A DNA stretch of 64,000 bases, taken from contig NMRA01000034.1 in NCBI GenBank assembly GCA_002633005.1, forward strand, positions 204,136 to 268,135, written 5' to 3'. Both the position numbers and the translations under genes were made by a program. The DNA is from Phoronis australis (Eukaryota > Phoronida > Phoronidae). Below are positions 38,401 to 46,213 of this stretch, piece after piece (the first letter of the stretch is position 1; every line of letters begins with the position of its first letter). The notes beneath the pieces were generated by a model, which worked only from the letters and a program-made list of their open reading frames with translations, ran no database searches and was not told the DNA's origin.

Positions 38401-41007
38401 TAATGGTCTCTTTAGCACAGAGTAACCTTCTGTGAGAAATAACACATGTGGGTCTTTAGGTTGTATAATTATCTGCTACTCACTGACTAGGGGCCTGTTT
38501 CTTGAAAAATGATTTAAGACTTAAGTCAGAAATGTTGTCTTCCTTTTAGATTTTGTTATTTTCTCTAATTCCTGCACATTTGTCTTGAAGTGTCAAAATT
38601 TGTCAGAACATTACAAAAATCAGCCCAACAAAATTTGCCATTGGGGTGGAGAATTCAAACATTGGCCCAAAATTGATTGGTGATGGAGGAAATGATCAAG
38701 TTCCGAACGGAGTGGTTCTTTGCCATCTTGCCTTGAATCATCAAGTTCTCAACAAAGATGAGAGCTAAAGGGAGGGAATTCTGTGTACACTATTCACAGA
38801 AATGAAACGAGCAGATTTCTGGATTTAAGTAAAATCAAACAGTCTGAAAACAATTGGGACCCAGTTCCATGGCTTAAGCTTAACCAAATCTCTGCATCCT
38901 CTCCAATTACAATCAAGCTTTTGCCTTGTAATTGTTAGCATATCACAGTTTGATAATATTTTATGAAAAAAATACCCGAGGAACTGTCATCTATAGGCAT
39001 ATTTTCTTGGACCTGTACTTTTGCTGGGGTGAGGTAAAATTACTTTTCGGAAACAGATGTGTGGAACGTAAGAGGAAATTTCTGACTTAAGTTGCAAATC
39101 ACCCTTCTGGAAACGGATCCTGTATTTGTGTGGGATCTTAGATCATACAATCTACGGTCAGACTGATCTCTGTGCAGGAGCTGTTGCCAAATTCAGAAAA
39201 GTTTACCGTCTGATTTATCACCACACCTTGTGAAAGTCACTTGGTTTGATTTATCTGGAAAGGAGCATAAAAAGAAAATCACAACATTCTGGAAATTAAA
39301 TTATTTAAAATGACTATGAAATATTTTTTGTGTGTGAGTGGCTACCAAAACGTAACACTGCTATTAACCTGTCGTCGATCAAACTAACATTTGACATAGA
39401 CCACACACAGCTATAAAGCGGATGCCAGATGACGATTTGTTTCATTCCCAGATGAGATGTGATTTCTGAACTTGGAATAAAGTGAATGCTCGTTATTTCT
39501 CGAGATCATACTTGTCACATAAGGTGTGACCTGCCATGGCAAGCCAACCTATTTTGAGCCTGGTCTCGATCAAAAACAAACTTCCACTTCTTTCCTAGTC
39601 CAGAAATCTGCCCTAATCTTAGTAAGGAACATATTTTTTAATTTTCTTTTTCTCATTCACTTTAAGTCTAAGCTGCTACTGTATATTATTCACTGCAGTA
39701 GGTCTTGTATTTTGTTTGTAATCGTGCACGTTTATGTCTCAGCTATTTCTCAGTCAAAGGTAAGGGTAACACCTTCTTCAAAGAAGTGATATGATGTATG
39801 AGTTATTAGAAACCATAGTCATACTTGTTCTGTGTTGTGACCTCATTGGGCCAAACCATGTTTGAAAAATCGATTATCATGTTTGGAAATACTTGGCTTA
39901 TTTCGCACAAAAATAATTTCCAAAATTTTAATTTTCAACCTTTTAAGGCTGTTTAGATTGTTGCATGCGATGAAAAATTAGCCACGGCGCTTTTTATGAC
40001 ATGTACACAATACAGTGTAAACTAAGTTATTAAAAGGCAAACATTTTGTTATCCTATGGTGGTGAGAAATTTAGTAAAATAAAAGTTTGTATATTGTTAC
40101 ATGGTTCGTATTTGTGTACACAAGAAACATGGTATAGGTTAACTTTCAATGTGTATCTTTGATCAAAACAGGGATATTGGTGACACCTAATGGTTACTAA
40201 AACAAGCCCTGGACAAATGTTCACCTAGTGCAGAGAATGGTTTGCCTGTGACATGGTGACATTCTGTGACAAAAACTAGTGAAACACAGAAAATAAATAA
40301 GGTAGCCTACTTGATTGTGAAGTAGCTGAGTGTGTACATGTGTCTGCCGTGCAGTGAGTTTTTCATACCTGTGGGTGATTGGTTTCTATTCATGTGACTT
40401 TTGCTGGTATTTTATGCAGTAATGGTGCGGGCTGTGGTTGTTATTTCTATATTGACTCTAAAGTAAAGATCATCTGAATACTATGATGTATCTGTTCACT
40501 CCATACAATCACTCACAGTTCACTCACCTCGGTGGGAATTGCTGTGTTTATTAATACCATATTTTTCCAAGTTCTAAAAATTAGTTTTTCATCTTCAACA
40601 TGTACGCCTATTTGGTGTTAGGGTGTTTATCCATTTTGTTAAAAATTCATTTTATTTTCTTCTTGAAAACCAATAATTTGTTTTTATTTCTCTGAACATT
40701 TTGGTGTGCTCATATGGGTAACTACCAGGACAGGTAATGAAGGCTAGTGACATCTATGGGAGAATGTAAAAGTTAAAGAAAAAATCAAAGGTTGGCAGAA
40801 TACTGGCTCAGACCTTTTAACCATTCATGTTAATGAATTGGCCTGTTGCGTATGTTTGGTTTGTGTAGCCGAAACAAGTGTTTGTTTTTTTCTTGTCAGT
40901 GTGTCTCCTGGTTGCGTTATCAAGGAAGCTATGTTGTGAAGGAAGATAAAGTGCAATTTGTTCTGGACGCAGAAGAGGAGGAGTTTGAGAGCTCCGGCAT
41001 AATTTAG
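20560..41007 (+). CDS. SLC11A2-like: NRAMP/SLC11 divalent metal transporter (DMT1-like), 14 exons, complete
   Basis: Fourteen exons with matching phases and GT/AG borders give a protein of about 569 aa, the usual size for animal DMT1/NRAMP2. It is a proton-coupled importer of Fe2+/Mn2+ in plasma or endosomal membrane. Hallmarks in order: TM1 with the metal-binding [10 protein letters not shown]2-TM3 with [17 protein letters not shown] and DMQEVIG; TM4-TM5 with [11 protein letters not shown]6 with the second metal-binding motif [11 protein letters not shown]7 with [14 protein letters not shown]; a loop with possible N-glycosylation sites (NSTD, NSTG); TM8 and the conserved transport motif [21 protein letters not shown]9-TM12. 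The N-terminus ends in [11 protein letters not shown], a block also found in vertebrate DMT1. The tail is acidic. The start ATG is followed by a 53-codon N-terminus with no signal peptide, as in the family. I see no iron-responsive hairpin downstream. Confidence 0.95.
21610..21659. repeat. GT/GCGT microsatellite
   Basis: (GT)n passing into (GCGT)n, in NRAMP intron 1. Confidence 0.9.
22070..22133 (-). repeat. tRNA-like SINE head
   Basis: On the minus strand TGGCTCAGCGGTA is a near-perfect A box and GTTCGAATC about 40 nt later is a B box. No intact acceptor stem is visible, so I call it a tRNA-derived SINE rather than a tRNA gene. It sits in NRAMP intron 1. Confidence 0.5.
22651..22778 (+). 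CDS. SLC11A2-like: NRAMP exon 2 (cytosolic N-terminus)
   Basis: Acceptor CTCTCTTCAG, donor GTAAGT, phase 1 to 0. It encodes a Ser/Asn/Glu-rich cytosolic segment ending [15 protein letters not shown], matching the conserved block just before TM1 in animal NRAMPs. Confidence 0.85.
23977..24099 (+). CDS. SLC11A2-like: NRAMP exon 3 (TM1, DPGN motif)
   Basis: 41 codons, phase 0, with acceptor GTTTCAG and donor GTAACT. Contains [22 protein letters not shown]1 with the unwound DPGN metal-binding site. Confidence 0.95.
24470..24600. repeat. Solo arm of the fold-back element
   Basis: Diverged copy of one arm of the element at 28111-28407: CACAACCAAGCAAAACG, ACTCACAGCAGCCATCTTCG, then GTTCCAAATTTTAGA. 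It also carries GGATTAATTCTTATT, which matches the outer flank of the right arm there, showing where the full-length end extends. In NRAMP intron 3. Confidence 0.75.
25320..25485 (+). CDS. SLC11A2-like: NRAMP exon 4 (TM2-TM3)
   Basis: Acceptor TACATGCAG, donor GTAAGT, phase 0 to 1. Encodes [20 protein letters not shown], then the invariant [14 protein letters not shown] and [19 protein letters not shown]. Confidence 0.95.
26152..26212 (+). CDS. SLC11A2-like: NRAMP exon 5 (rest of TM3)
   Basis: Acceptor TTCCAG, donor GTATGT, phase 1 to 2. Encodes [19 protein letters not shown]; the conserved DMQEVIG is intact. Confidence 0.9.
26351..26425. repeat. (TG)n microsatellite
   Basis: About 37 uninterrupted TG units in NRAMP intron 5. 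Confidence 0.95.
27059..27197 (+). CDS. SLC11A2-like: NRAMP exon 6 (TM4-TM5)
   Basis: Acceptor TATTACAG, donor GTACAT, phase 2 to 0. Encodes [29 protein letters not shown] and [16 protein letters not shown]. Confidence 0.95.
27865..28690 (+). mobile_element. LINE 3' fragment interrupted by a fold-back element
   Basis: Plus-strand frames read [20 protein letters not shown] and [17 protein letters not shown] up to 28110, then resume as [19 protein letters not shown] after 28408. This is the C-terminal Cys/His block of a non-LTR retrotransposon ORF2 (LQYRI.H.I...N..L..I, C.FC...E...HLFW.C). Upstream the frame is broken (a segment reading KWSSEID), and downstream it ends in stops. Inside NRAMP intron 6, so presumably inert. 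Confidence 0.75.
28098..28420. mobile_element. Fold-back element with 111-bp arms and a 13-bp target duplication
   Basis: The insert at 28111-28407 is flanked by the direct repeat ATTTCTCCATCTG (28098-28110 and 28408-28420). Arms 28114-28224 and 28242-28352 are inverted complements of 111 bp each with few mismatches. The right arm continues TGTGAATAAGAATTAATC and about 35 bp more before the duplication; the left lacks this, so the left end is truncated. No coding capacity. Confidence 0.85.
28872..29027 (+). CDS. SLC11A2-like: NRAMP exon 7 (TM6, MPHN motif)
   Basis: Acceptor TTCCTAG, donor GTAGGT, 52 codons in phase 0. Contains [20 protein letters not shown]; the MPHN part of TM6 contributes the second half of the metal site. 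Confidence 0.95.
29028..30091. other. NRAMP intron 7
   Basis: About 1.06 kb; nothing beyond intronic AT-rich sequence is recognised. Confidence 0.4.
30092..30250 (+). CDS. SLC11A2-like: NRAMP exon 8 (TM7)
   Basis: Acceptor CTTCCAG, donor GTAAGT, 53 codons, phase 0. Starts [20 protein letters not shown], followed by TM7 ([14 protein letters not shown]) and the beginning of the extracellular loop with NSTD. Confidence 0.95.
30687..30770 (+). CDS. SLC11A2-like: NRAMP exon 9 (extracellular loop TM7-TM8)
   Basis: 28 codons, phase 0, acceptor TCTTCCAG, donor GTAAGG. A loop with [19 protein letters not shown]; the NST sequon is a candidate glycosylation site. Least conserved part of the protein, as expected. 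Confidence 0.9.
31631..31750 (+). CDS. SLC11A2-like: NRAMP exon 10 (TM8, transport signature)
   Basis: 40 codons, phase 0, acceptor TATTCAAG, donor GTAAGT. Contains [20 protein letters not shown], the consensus transport signature of the family. Confidence 0.95.
32407..32630 (+). CDS. SLC11A2-like: NRAMP exon 11 (TM9-TM10)
   Basis: Acceptor CATTGCAG, donor GTGAGT, phase 0 to 2. Encodes [20 protein letters not shown] and [20 protein letters not shown]. Confidence 0.95.
32840..34220. repeat. Diverged tandem repeat array, about 140-155 bp unit
   Basis: At least eight degenerate units in NRAMP intron 11. Each has a block like ATGAAATTTGGCAAAT, then GGATTTGACATAGTG and a CACCTAGTGGCCATTTT-type block (near 33136, 33292, 33428, 33575, 33730, 33872, 34011 and 34192). 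Units alternate between two subtypes (ATGAAATTTGGCAAA and GTTAAATTTAGCAA), suggesting a dimeric higher-order unit. A related array lies at 49640-50640. Confidence 0.7.
34550..34830. repeat. Dispersed repeat copy (family at 9.2 kb)
   Basis: Contains GAGTTCAGTCTCAAGTAAGG then AGATTAGAAC, and CAAGCTACAAACT, matching blocks at 9300-9530. Confidence 0.4.
35053..35209 (+). CDS. SLC11A2-like: NRAMP exon 12 (TM11-TM12)
   Basis: Acceptor CTGTTTCAG, donor GTAAGT, phase 2 to 0. Two hydrophobic segments, [20 protein letters not shown] and [20 protein letters not shown]. Confidence 0.9.
35366..35572. repeat. 41-bp minisatellite, 5 units
   Basis: Unit like CACATGTATTTTGTTAACAG followed by GTTAAAACAGGGTTCACGAGT. 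Five tandem units, the last partial and diverged, in intron 12 between 35209 and 35698. The first three units are nearly identical. Confidence 0.9.
35698..35748 (+). CDS. SLC11A2-like: NRAMP exon 13 (end of TM12)
   Basis: 17 codons, [17 protein letters not shown], phase 0 at both ends; acceptor TTGTTGTAG, donor GTAAGT. The alignment AWFALITMG with vertebrate DMT1 GWQCLIALG places this at the membrane exit. Confidence 0.9.
36945..37010 (+). repeat. tRNA-like SINE head
   Basis: TGGTCTGTCGGTG at 36951 resembles an A box; GGTTCAAATCC at 36996-37006 is a strong B box. Stems are incomplete. In NRAMP intron 13. Confidence 0.4.
38489..39122. mobile_element. MITE-like element, termini related to 6745-6992
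   Basis: Left end GGGGCCTGTTTCTTGAAAAA then GACTTAAGTCAGAAAT. Right end ATTTCTGACTTAAGTTGC, then TTCTGGAAACGGATCCTG. The ends are inverted complements over about 40 bp with mismatches. About 630 bp, no coding capacity. Confidence 0.5.
40900..41007 (+). CDS. SLC11A2-like: NRAMP exon 14 (cytosolic C-terminus, stop)
   Basis: After a T-rich tract and TTGTCAG, 35 codons in phase 0 run [20 protein letters not shown] to an acidic end ([12 protein letters not shown]) and a TAG at 41005-41007. It lies 5.15 kb from exon 13, but phase, splice signals and the cytosolic-tail composition fit. Alternative terminal exons are possible. Confidence 0.7.
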   Translation, partial: CVSWLRYQGSYVVKEDKVQFVLDAEEEEFESSGII

Positions 41008-42166
41008 AGTGCCCAAAGACTTTAGGGTAATAGGGTGTTACTAGAAAATAGGGGCATGCTGGTATCTTTATAAGTGGTACCCTCTCAAACCCAGAAATGA
41101 TGTACTAGGTGTACATTAGTGAAATGATGTCCATTGTGGTTGGAATAACGATTTATGGGATAGATTTCATTGTTAACATTCCGTAAGTGAAGATTTCTCT
41201 CTGCAAGTTCTGGGCGTGTCTCTTGCCTCCAGGTGTTACATCTGCATTTCCAGTTTTTAGAGACAGCAATACCTTCCACTTTGACAGAGACAGTAGCAGT
41301 TGTACTCAGTTATCCAAAGCAGGGTTCATTTTATTGTAAATTTCTGTGATTTTTTGAAGTTTTTTTCATTATTTGAGGTGAATGTGAAGGCTATCGGTAA
41401 AATACTCAAAATGTAAGTGTATTTTATATTTTAACCTTGATTTCCAAGAATTTTTACAAATGAAAATAATTTTATTCATATGTTTTCAGTGGAAATGTCT
41501 GATAGGTTAGTGTTTATTTGGTAGCTTTAACCCACAATGGGTTTAGGAAAAAAGGGCTACTGAAAACAGGAGTCACAAAATGACTGATTTATTCAAAGCA
41601 GCTTCACGGTTTCTGAAACCTTACGTTTCAAACGTTAAGACAAGACAGGGTAGGGCCCCGTTCAGTGGATCACTTTTGTGTACAGATTATTGGATTATGA
41701 CTTTGAAAGGTTTAGTAAATTTCTCTTTCAGTGTGATCCACCAAAATTGTCTTGGTCAGTACTTTAAAGGCAAATAGTAGAACAGGTTAGGTACCTAGGA
41801 AACAAATAATATTGCAAATCTCTCTTTCGTTTTCCATCCACCACCATATCATTTTTGAGGTTAGCCCTCACTTATGACAAAATCAACCACAGTTAAACTG
41901 TCGCTTCCCTGTGATGGCTGAAACTAAGTAATTGTTCCGTTGTGTCTATCAAGCTGTTACTACCAGCCAATCAGACCACAAGAAAATGTAAACCCTTGAT
42001 GGTCTTCCATTTTAGACCCTCCAGCGTTCGTTTTGTGGAAGGGTGGTTTTTCATTGAGCTGTGGGAGCTCTAGGGTTTATGGAGAATGATCAAGGAAAGG
42101 AGCTTATGGGCTGTATAAAGCATGCATAAGAACTCACAGTCAGCTGAATTTGAATGTATGGCCTGG

Positions 42167-42172
42167 AATAAA
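42167..42172 (+). terminator. Candidate polyadenylation signal for NRAMP
   Basis: AATAAA on the plus strand about 1.16 kb after the stop codon. This is one of several possible 3' ends; no transcript evidence. Confidence 0.25.
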
Positions 42173-43189
42173 CCTCTGAAGTGAAATACAACTCACTTAT
42201 TGCATATTCGAAAAATATTTTCTTTTCTACACGTCTAGTATATGATTTGAATTGGGCTAACAATCAAATATGTCAAACATGTTGTCTTGGTGACAGGACA
42301 GGTGACCTAACCAACACCCCTACACTCCGTCCTGTATGGCTATTCTTATTCCCAACATCAAACTTTATGCTGTTAAATGCCTGCAATCATTAATTGTAAA
42401 GTCTTGTATAGAATAGGTTACCAGTGCACCAAGTCGTGGTACTTAACACCACTGAGTGGGAAACAACATTTGTTTAAGAACCAGGAGAGGCTTACTTAGG
42501 GGCTCTATCATCTGAATGAAGTTGGGTTGATGTCAGTGGGTTAGTTATCTAGTTAGTAACCATGTTGTGACTTGTTTTTAAATAGCTTTTTTTTCTTGAA
42601 ACCATTTGTTCACTTAGGGTAGGACCATTATCCATAAGGTACCATTTCAAATTGCCAGGAATTTCCCACTGAACATACATGTATACATGACTTGTATGAA
42701 TTACATTGGTTTTCTCTATTTCCTGGGAAATTAGTTATTTACATCGATTTTCTATAGGTGCTGTGCATTTAATATGTTTACTCTGAATATATTTACTTCA
42801 TTGTTTCAAGTAGTCATTGATTTATGTACTAATCGTTATAATTGTGTTGTTTGTGATTATCAGTGTAATTCATTGGAACTGCATAGCTTAATCATGACAC
42901 ACCTCTGAATTGTAGGAGAACGCGAGATTTACTTGCATTCCAAGGAACGCAGAATTCGCACAAATTTGTTGATTTTACTGTTAACGTTGTTGGTGACGTG
43001 GGATGTCTTGAGGTTTTATCATAACTGTTTTAAAATACAAATCTGTTATTCAAATTTTCTGCCGTGTTTTCTTTCCTCAGGGAAAAACTTTCATGTGAAG
43101 GGAAAGTTCATGACAAGGGACTCTGATTTTGTGCACGCAGTCACGTGCGTTACCGCTGTATTACCTCCCGTGCTGAACCTTGCAATGTG

Positions 43190-43237
43190 CAAAAGGTACC
43201 CGCTCATCCAAAACCTTTACGGCTAACAGATGGCGCT
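43190..43237 (+). repeat. Perfect 48-bp inverted repeat, left arm
   Basis: CAAAAGGTACCCGCTCATCC onward is the exact reverse complement, 48 of 48, of 43903-43950. The arms are 665 bp apart. Confidence 0.95.
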
Positions 43238-43902
43238 TTTCATCAGTCACGTGTCATTTTATCGCTCAAGTAAGACTGTCTGCACCAAGAACCTTGACCT
43301 ACATTCTGCTGCTGCTGACTGTAACCACAGGTCACGAGAGTTCATGAACCAGACAGTGTATGTCCTGATGAGTGGCGAATTTGTGTGGAAAAGAAATCTT
43401 TGTGTCCGACATTCCATGTTTAAAACCCCATTTGTAACAACTATTTATAACATATAATTAAGATGAAAGTGTTAATAATATACGCTGTTGTGGTTGCTCG
43501 GCCTAAACGCTGGGGTAAAATATATATTCAATGAACGTGACCATGGTGAGGCTACTAAACCGGGCCCGGCCACTTATCCGCCCGGCGAGATTTTGGCAAC
43601 TTCACAACCATAATTTTAATTAGGTTGAAACATAACCACTATATTTTTTTAAAATTATGCTTGAATTATACATGGTGATATACATGTTAGGTTTTATTCT
43701 CTGCGATATTTTCTTTTTCGTTCAGTGTCTCGTTAGCCAACAACACTGAGCCCAGCAGACCGGACTGGCTGTGGCAAGACACGGCAGCTGACTGGTTCAC
43801 CAAGTAGAAACGTCTGTATTTAATGTTCTATCAACACAAGATTCACAAGAATGTCACATGACTGTAAGCAGCGCGGCCTGTTAGTAAAGCATCATTGCAT
43901 CC

Positions 43903-43950
43903 AGCGCCATCTGTTAGCCGTAAAGGTTTTGGATGAGCGGGTACCTTTTG
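43903..43950 (-). repeat. Perfect 48-bp inverted repeat, right arm
   Basis: Exact inverted partner of 43190-43237. Weaker similarity continues a few bases beyond the arm (GCAATGT). Confidence 0.95.
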
Positions 43951-44579
43951 CTTGCAATGTTGACTATCAATAAACGCCTACTTGCTGCCGGCGGATCTAG
44001 GATGTTGTAAGGGTTATGCACGGGGGTAAATCACGAATATTGAAGCGAGTAACCCCTGAAAAACAGCATTCTGTTTGATTCTGTTTGTGTTCCTTTTCTT
44101 TTGGTTGTGTCCGTGATGTTGGGGTTGTATGTCCTAAATCTGCCTATGAAGTTTAAAGTACTAGATTCAACTTCCCACGCACATATAGTAGCTCGTACGT
44201 GAGTACATGTAGGTCAGTGAGTTATGCTGGTTGCCTGTCTTCCATAGTGGCATCTGAAGAACGCTGGTCAACGCGCATCTCCAAGTTGACGTTACTGGAA
44301 GACAGTTTTTTTTGTCTGTGTAGGAGGCTTGTTGCGGCTACGGTAAAAGTGAGAAAGGAATTGGTCATTGTTTTGCAAATTCTATGTCCGTATAGGGTAG
44401 GAAGGAAGCCTACGTCTCTTTCTGTTGCATGTGGGTCGCTCCGGAATGCCCAAGCTCTTGTTTGAGGTCTAATATTGCCTGCTTCAAGATTAAGCTTGCG
44501 CAGTTGTGCTTCCAAAGCGGAATGACACTATCTTTGTCGTCAAGTGTGAATGATGTGAGAGTCGCGTTTCTTCCAGGTT

Positions 44580-44713
44580 ACCTTAGCATTATGACGAGTC
44601 AGGCACGGAGGCAAGTGTACGCTTTATTAGACGCCCGGTCGGATACTTGTTTCGTATCTGAAGATACCGCAATGCACTGGATGTGCAGCCTACTGTGTCA
44701 AGACTGTGGCTGA
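44580..44713 (+). mobile_element. Possible BEL/Pao-type retrotransposon protease fragment
   Basis: The plus-strand frame contains RRQVYALLDARSDTCFVSED, resembling the aspartic protease core of BEL/Pao LTR retrotransposons (.VYALLD.GSD..F). The usual Gly after the catalytic Asp region is replaced (DARSD), so the copy is probably decayed. No reverse transcriptase or LTR found nearby. Confidence 0.35.
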
Positions 44714-46213
44714 CGACGCATCCATATTACTGACTTCTTCGGGAAAATATTCCCAAAACGAATGACTGAAAGATACCCTAAGACGCGAACGCCTTGCGCC
44801 CGGCCGTGACAGCCGGAATGCATCCATAACTGAGCACAAACATGCATAAAAATTGAATGCTTCAATGCAGGATAGGCATTGAAAAGTGTGGTCAAATATG
44901 TCTTTACAAAACGACAATGTGCTCACAGAAAACAGTTATTTTTAAATTCCCCAGTTCGGCCAATATGCTAAGATGTTTTCGGCCCGCATCCCGGCTCGTT
45001 TTGAGAGCTTGCTCTCTCTCGTACTGAAAAAAGGAGAAACGCTCGAGCGCATCAATTTCAGCCAAGCTCTCGTGTTTTTAAAAAAATCACAAAGGCACGA
45101 AGGAAGGTCTGAAACGCATGATTTGCCAAGTGTTGAGATAATTATATCCGGCGACATTTTTACTCGTCCCAGGCACTGGCAGGCGAATTTTCCAATGACT
45201 CATAAAGACAAATGCTTTGTTATAGTTGACTAGTGTCAGCTTTGATCGAGGAATAATAAACTCGAGGGTATTTGGTCCCAGGTGGGCTTTCTTTTTGAAA
45301 AAGTGATCAACTAAAAAGTTTTCGCACCACCGACTCGATCTTAAAAGAAAAAAACAGATCAAAACCAACTATGGGTTTTTTGGCCTTAGTGCATAACTTT
45401 ATCAAGTGAAATCACCACTTATGTTGTAGTGCGACTTGAGTACACTCTAATCATAATTTCATCTTGGGCAACGGAGATTAGTGGCTGAAAAGGCCTTCAG
45501 AAAATTCAGTATTGGTAGCGCCGTTTTTTGTCAATGCGGGAGTTGGATCCCCGATTACCCTGTTCGACATCACACCTTGGGACCTGCGGACCATCGGACT
45601 AGTGGACCTTGCGACTGTTATGTGCATACAGATACAGGAGTAGCCAATACTTTGACTAGTGAACATAGCGGAATTCTATCTCTCAGGGTATGCTGGTTTG
45701 GACATTTTATTCCACAGTGACACATTTTTGTTGAGAGATTGTTGCCTGGAAACCCAGCCCACATATAAGAGACACCAAACATCATACGTGCACGTGATCT
45801 GTCTGTTATCTACGTAAGTCCGGGTGTTGCATCAACTGAATAAATGCAAAACAATTTGACTTCTGTTTTAAACATCATGTAATAATAATATGCAGTTCTA
45901 AGAAATATGAGGACGAACAAAGTTGAAAATAAATTCTTGTAAAGGATGACTAGATCTGAAAAGAACCGTTGGAACTCGGTCATAAGAAACGGTAAAATGA
46001 TGTACCAAAACAGTTCTCAAACGTGTCGACGAATTGCAAATTGAAGCTGTCGATCTTTGTTCTTGGCCAGTCTAATTGGCAACAATGAGTGGTGGCAAGT
46101 TTATCTGACCTGAAAAAGAACCGAAATTTCTAATTGAAAAGACGTACCTGTAGGTCATCATTGATTCGGCAGCAAACAGAACGATATCATTAATACACGG
46201 CAGTCAAATGTTT

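Larger units (their letters stand above)
35749..40899. other. NRAMP intron 13 (5.15 kb)
   Basis: The longest intron. It holds MITE-like ends near 36171 and 38489-39120 and a tRNA-like SINE head near 36945. No additional coding exon is recognised. Confidence 0.5.
41008..46213. other. Intergenic region between convergent NRAMP and TMIE genes
   Basis: Includes the NRAMP 3' UTR, the inverted repeat at 43190-43950, exon-like fragments at 42916-43236 and 43737-43807, and a possible BEL/Pao protease fragment near 44590. No confident gene. Confidence 0.4.

Noticed and set aside
41008-42900. CAGTGN loops as candidate iron-responsive elements after NRAMP
   Set aside because: The flanking bases do not form the 5-bp stem and C bulge required.
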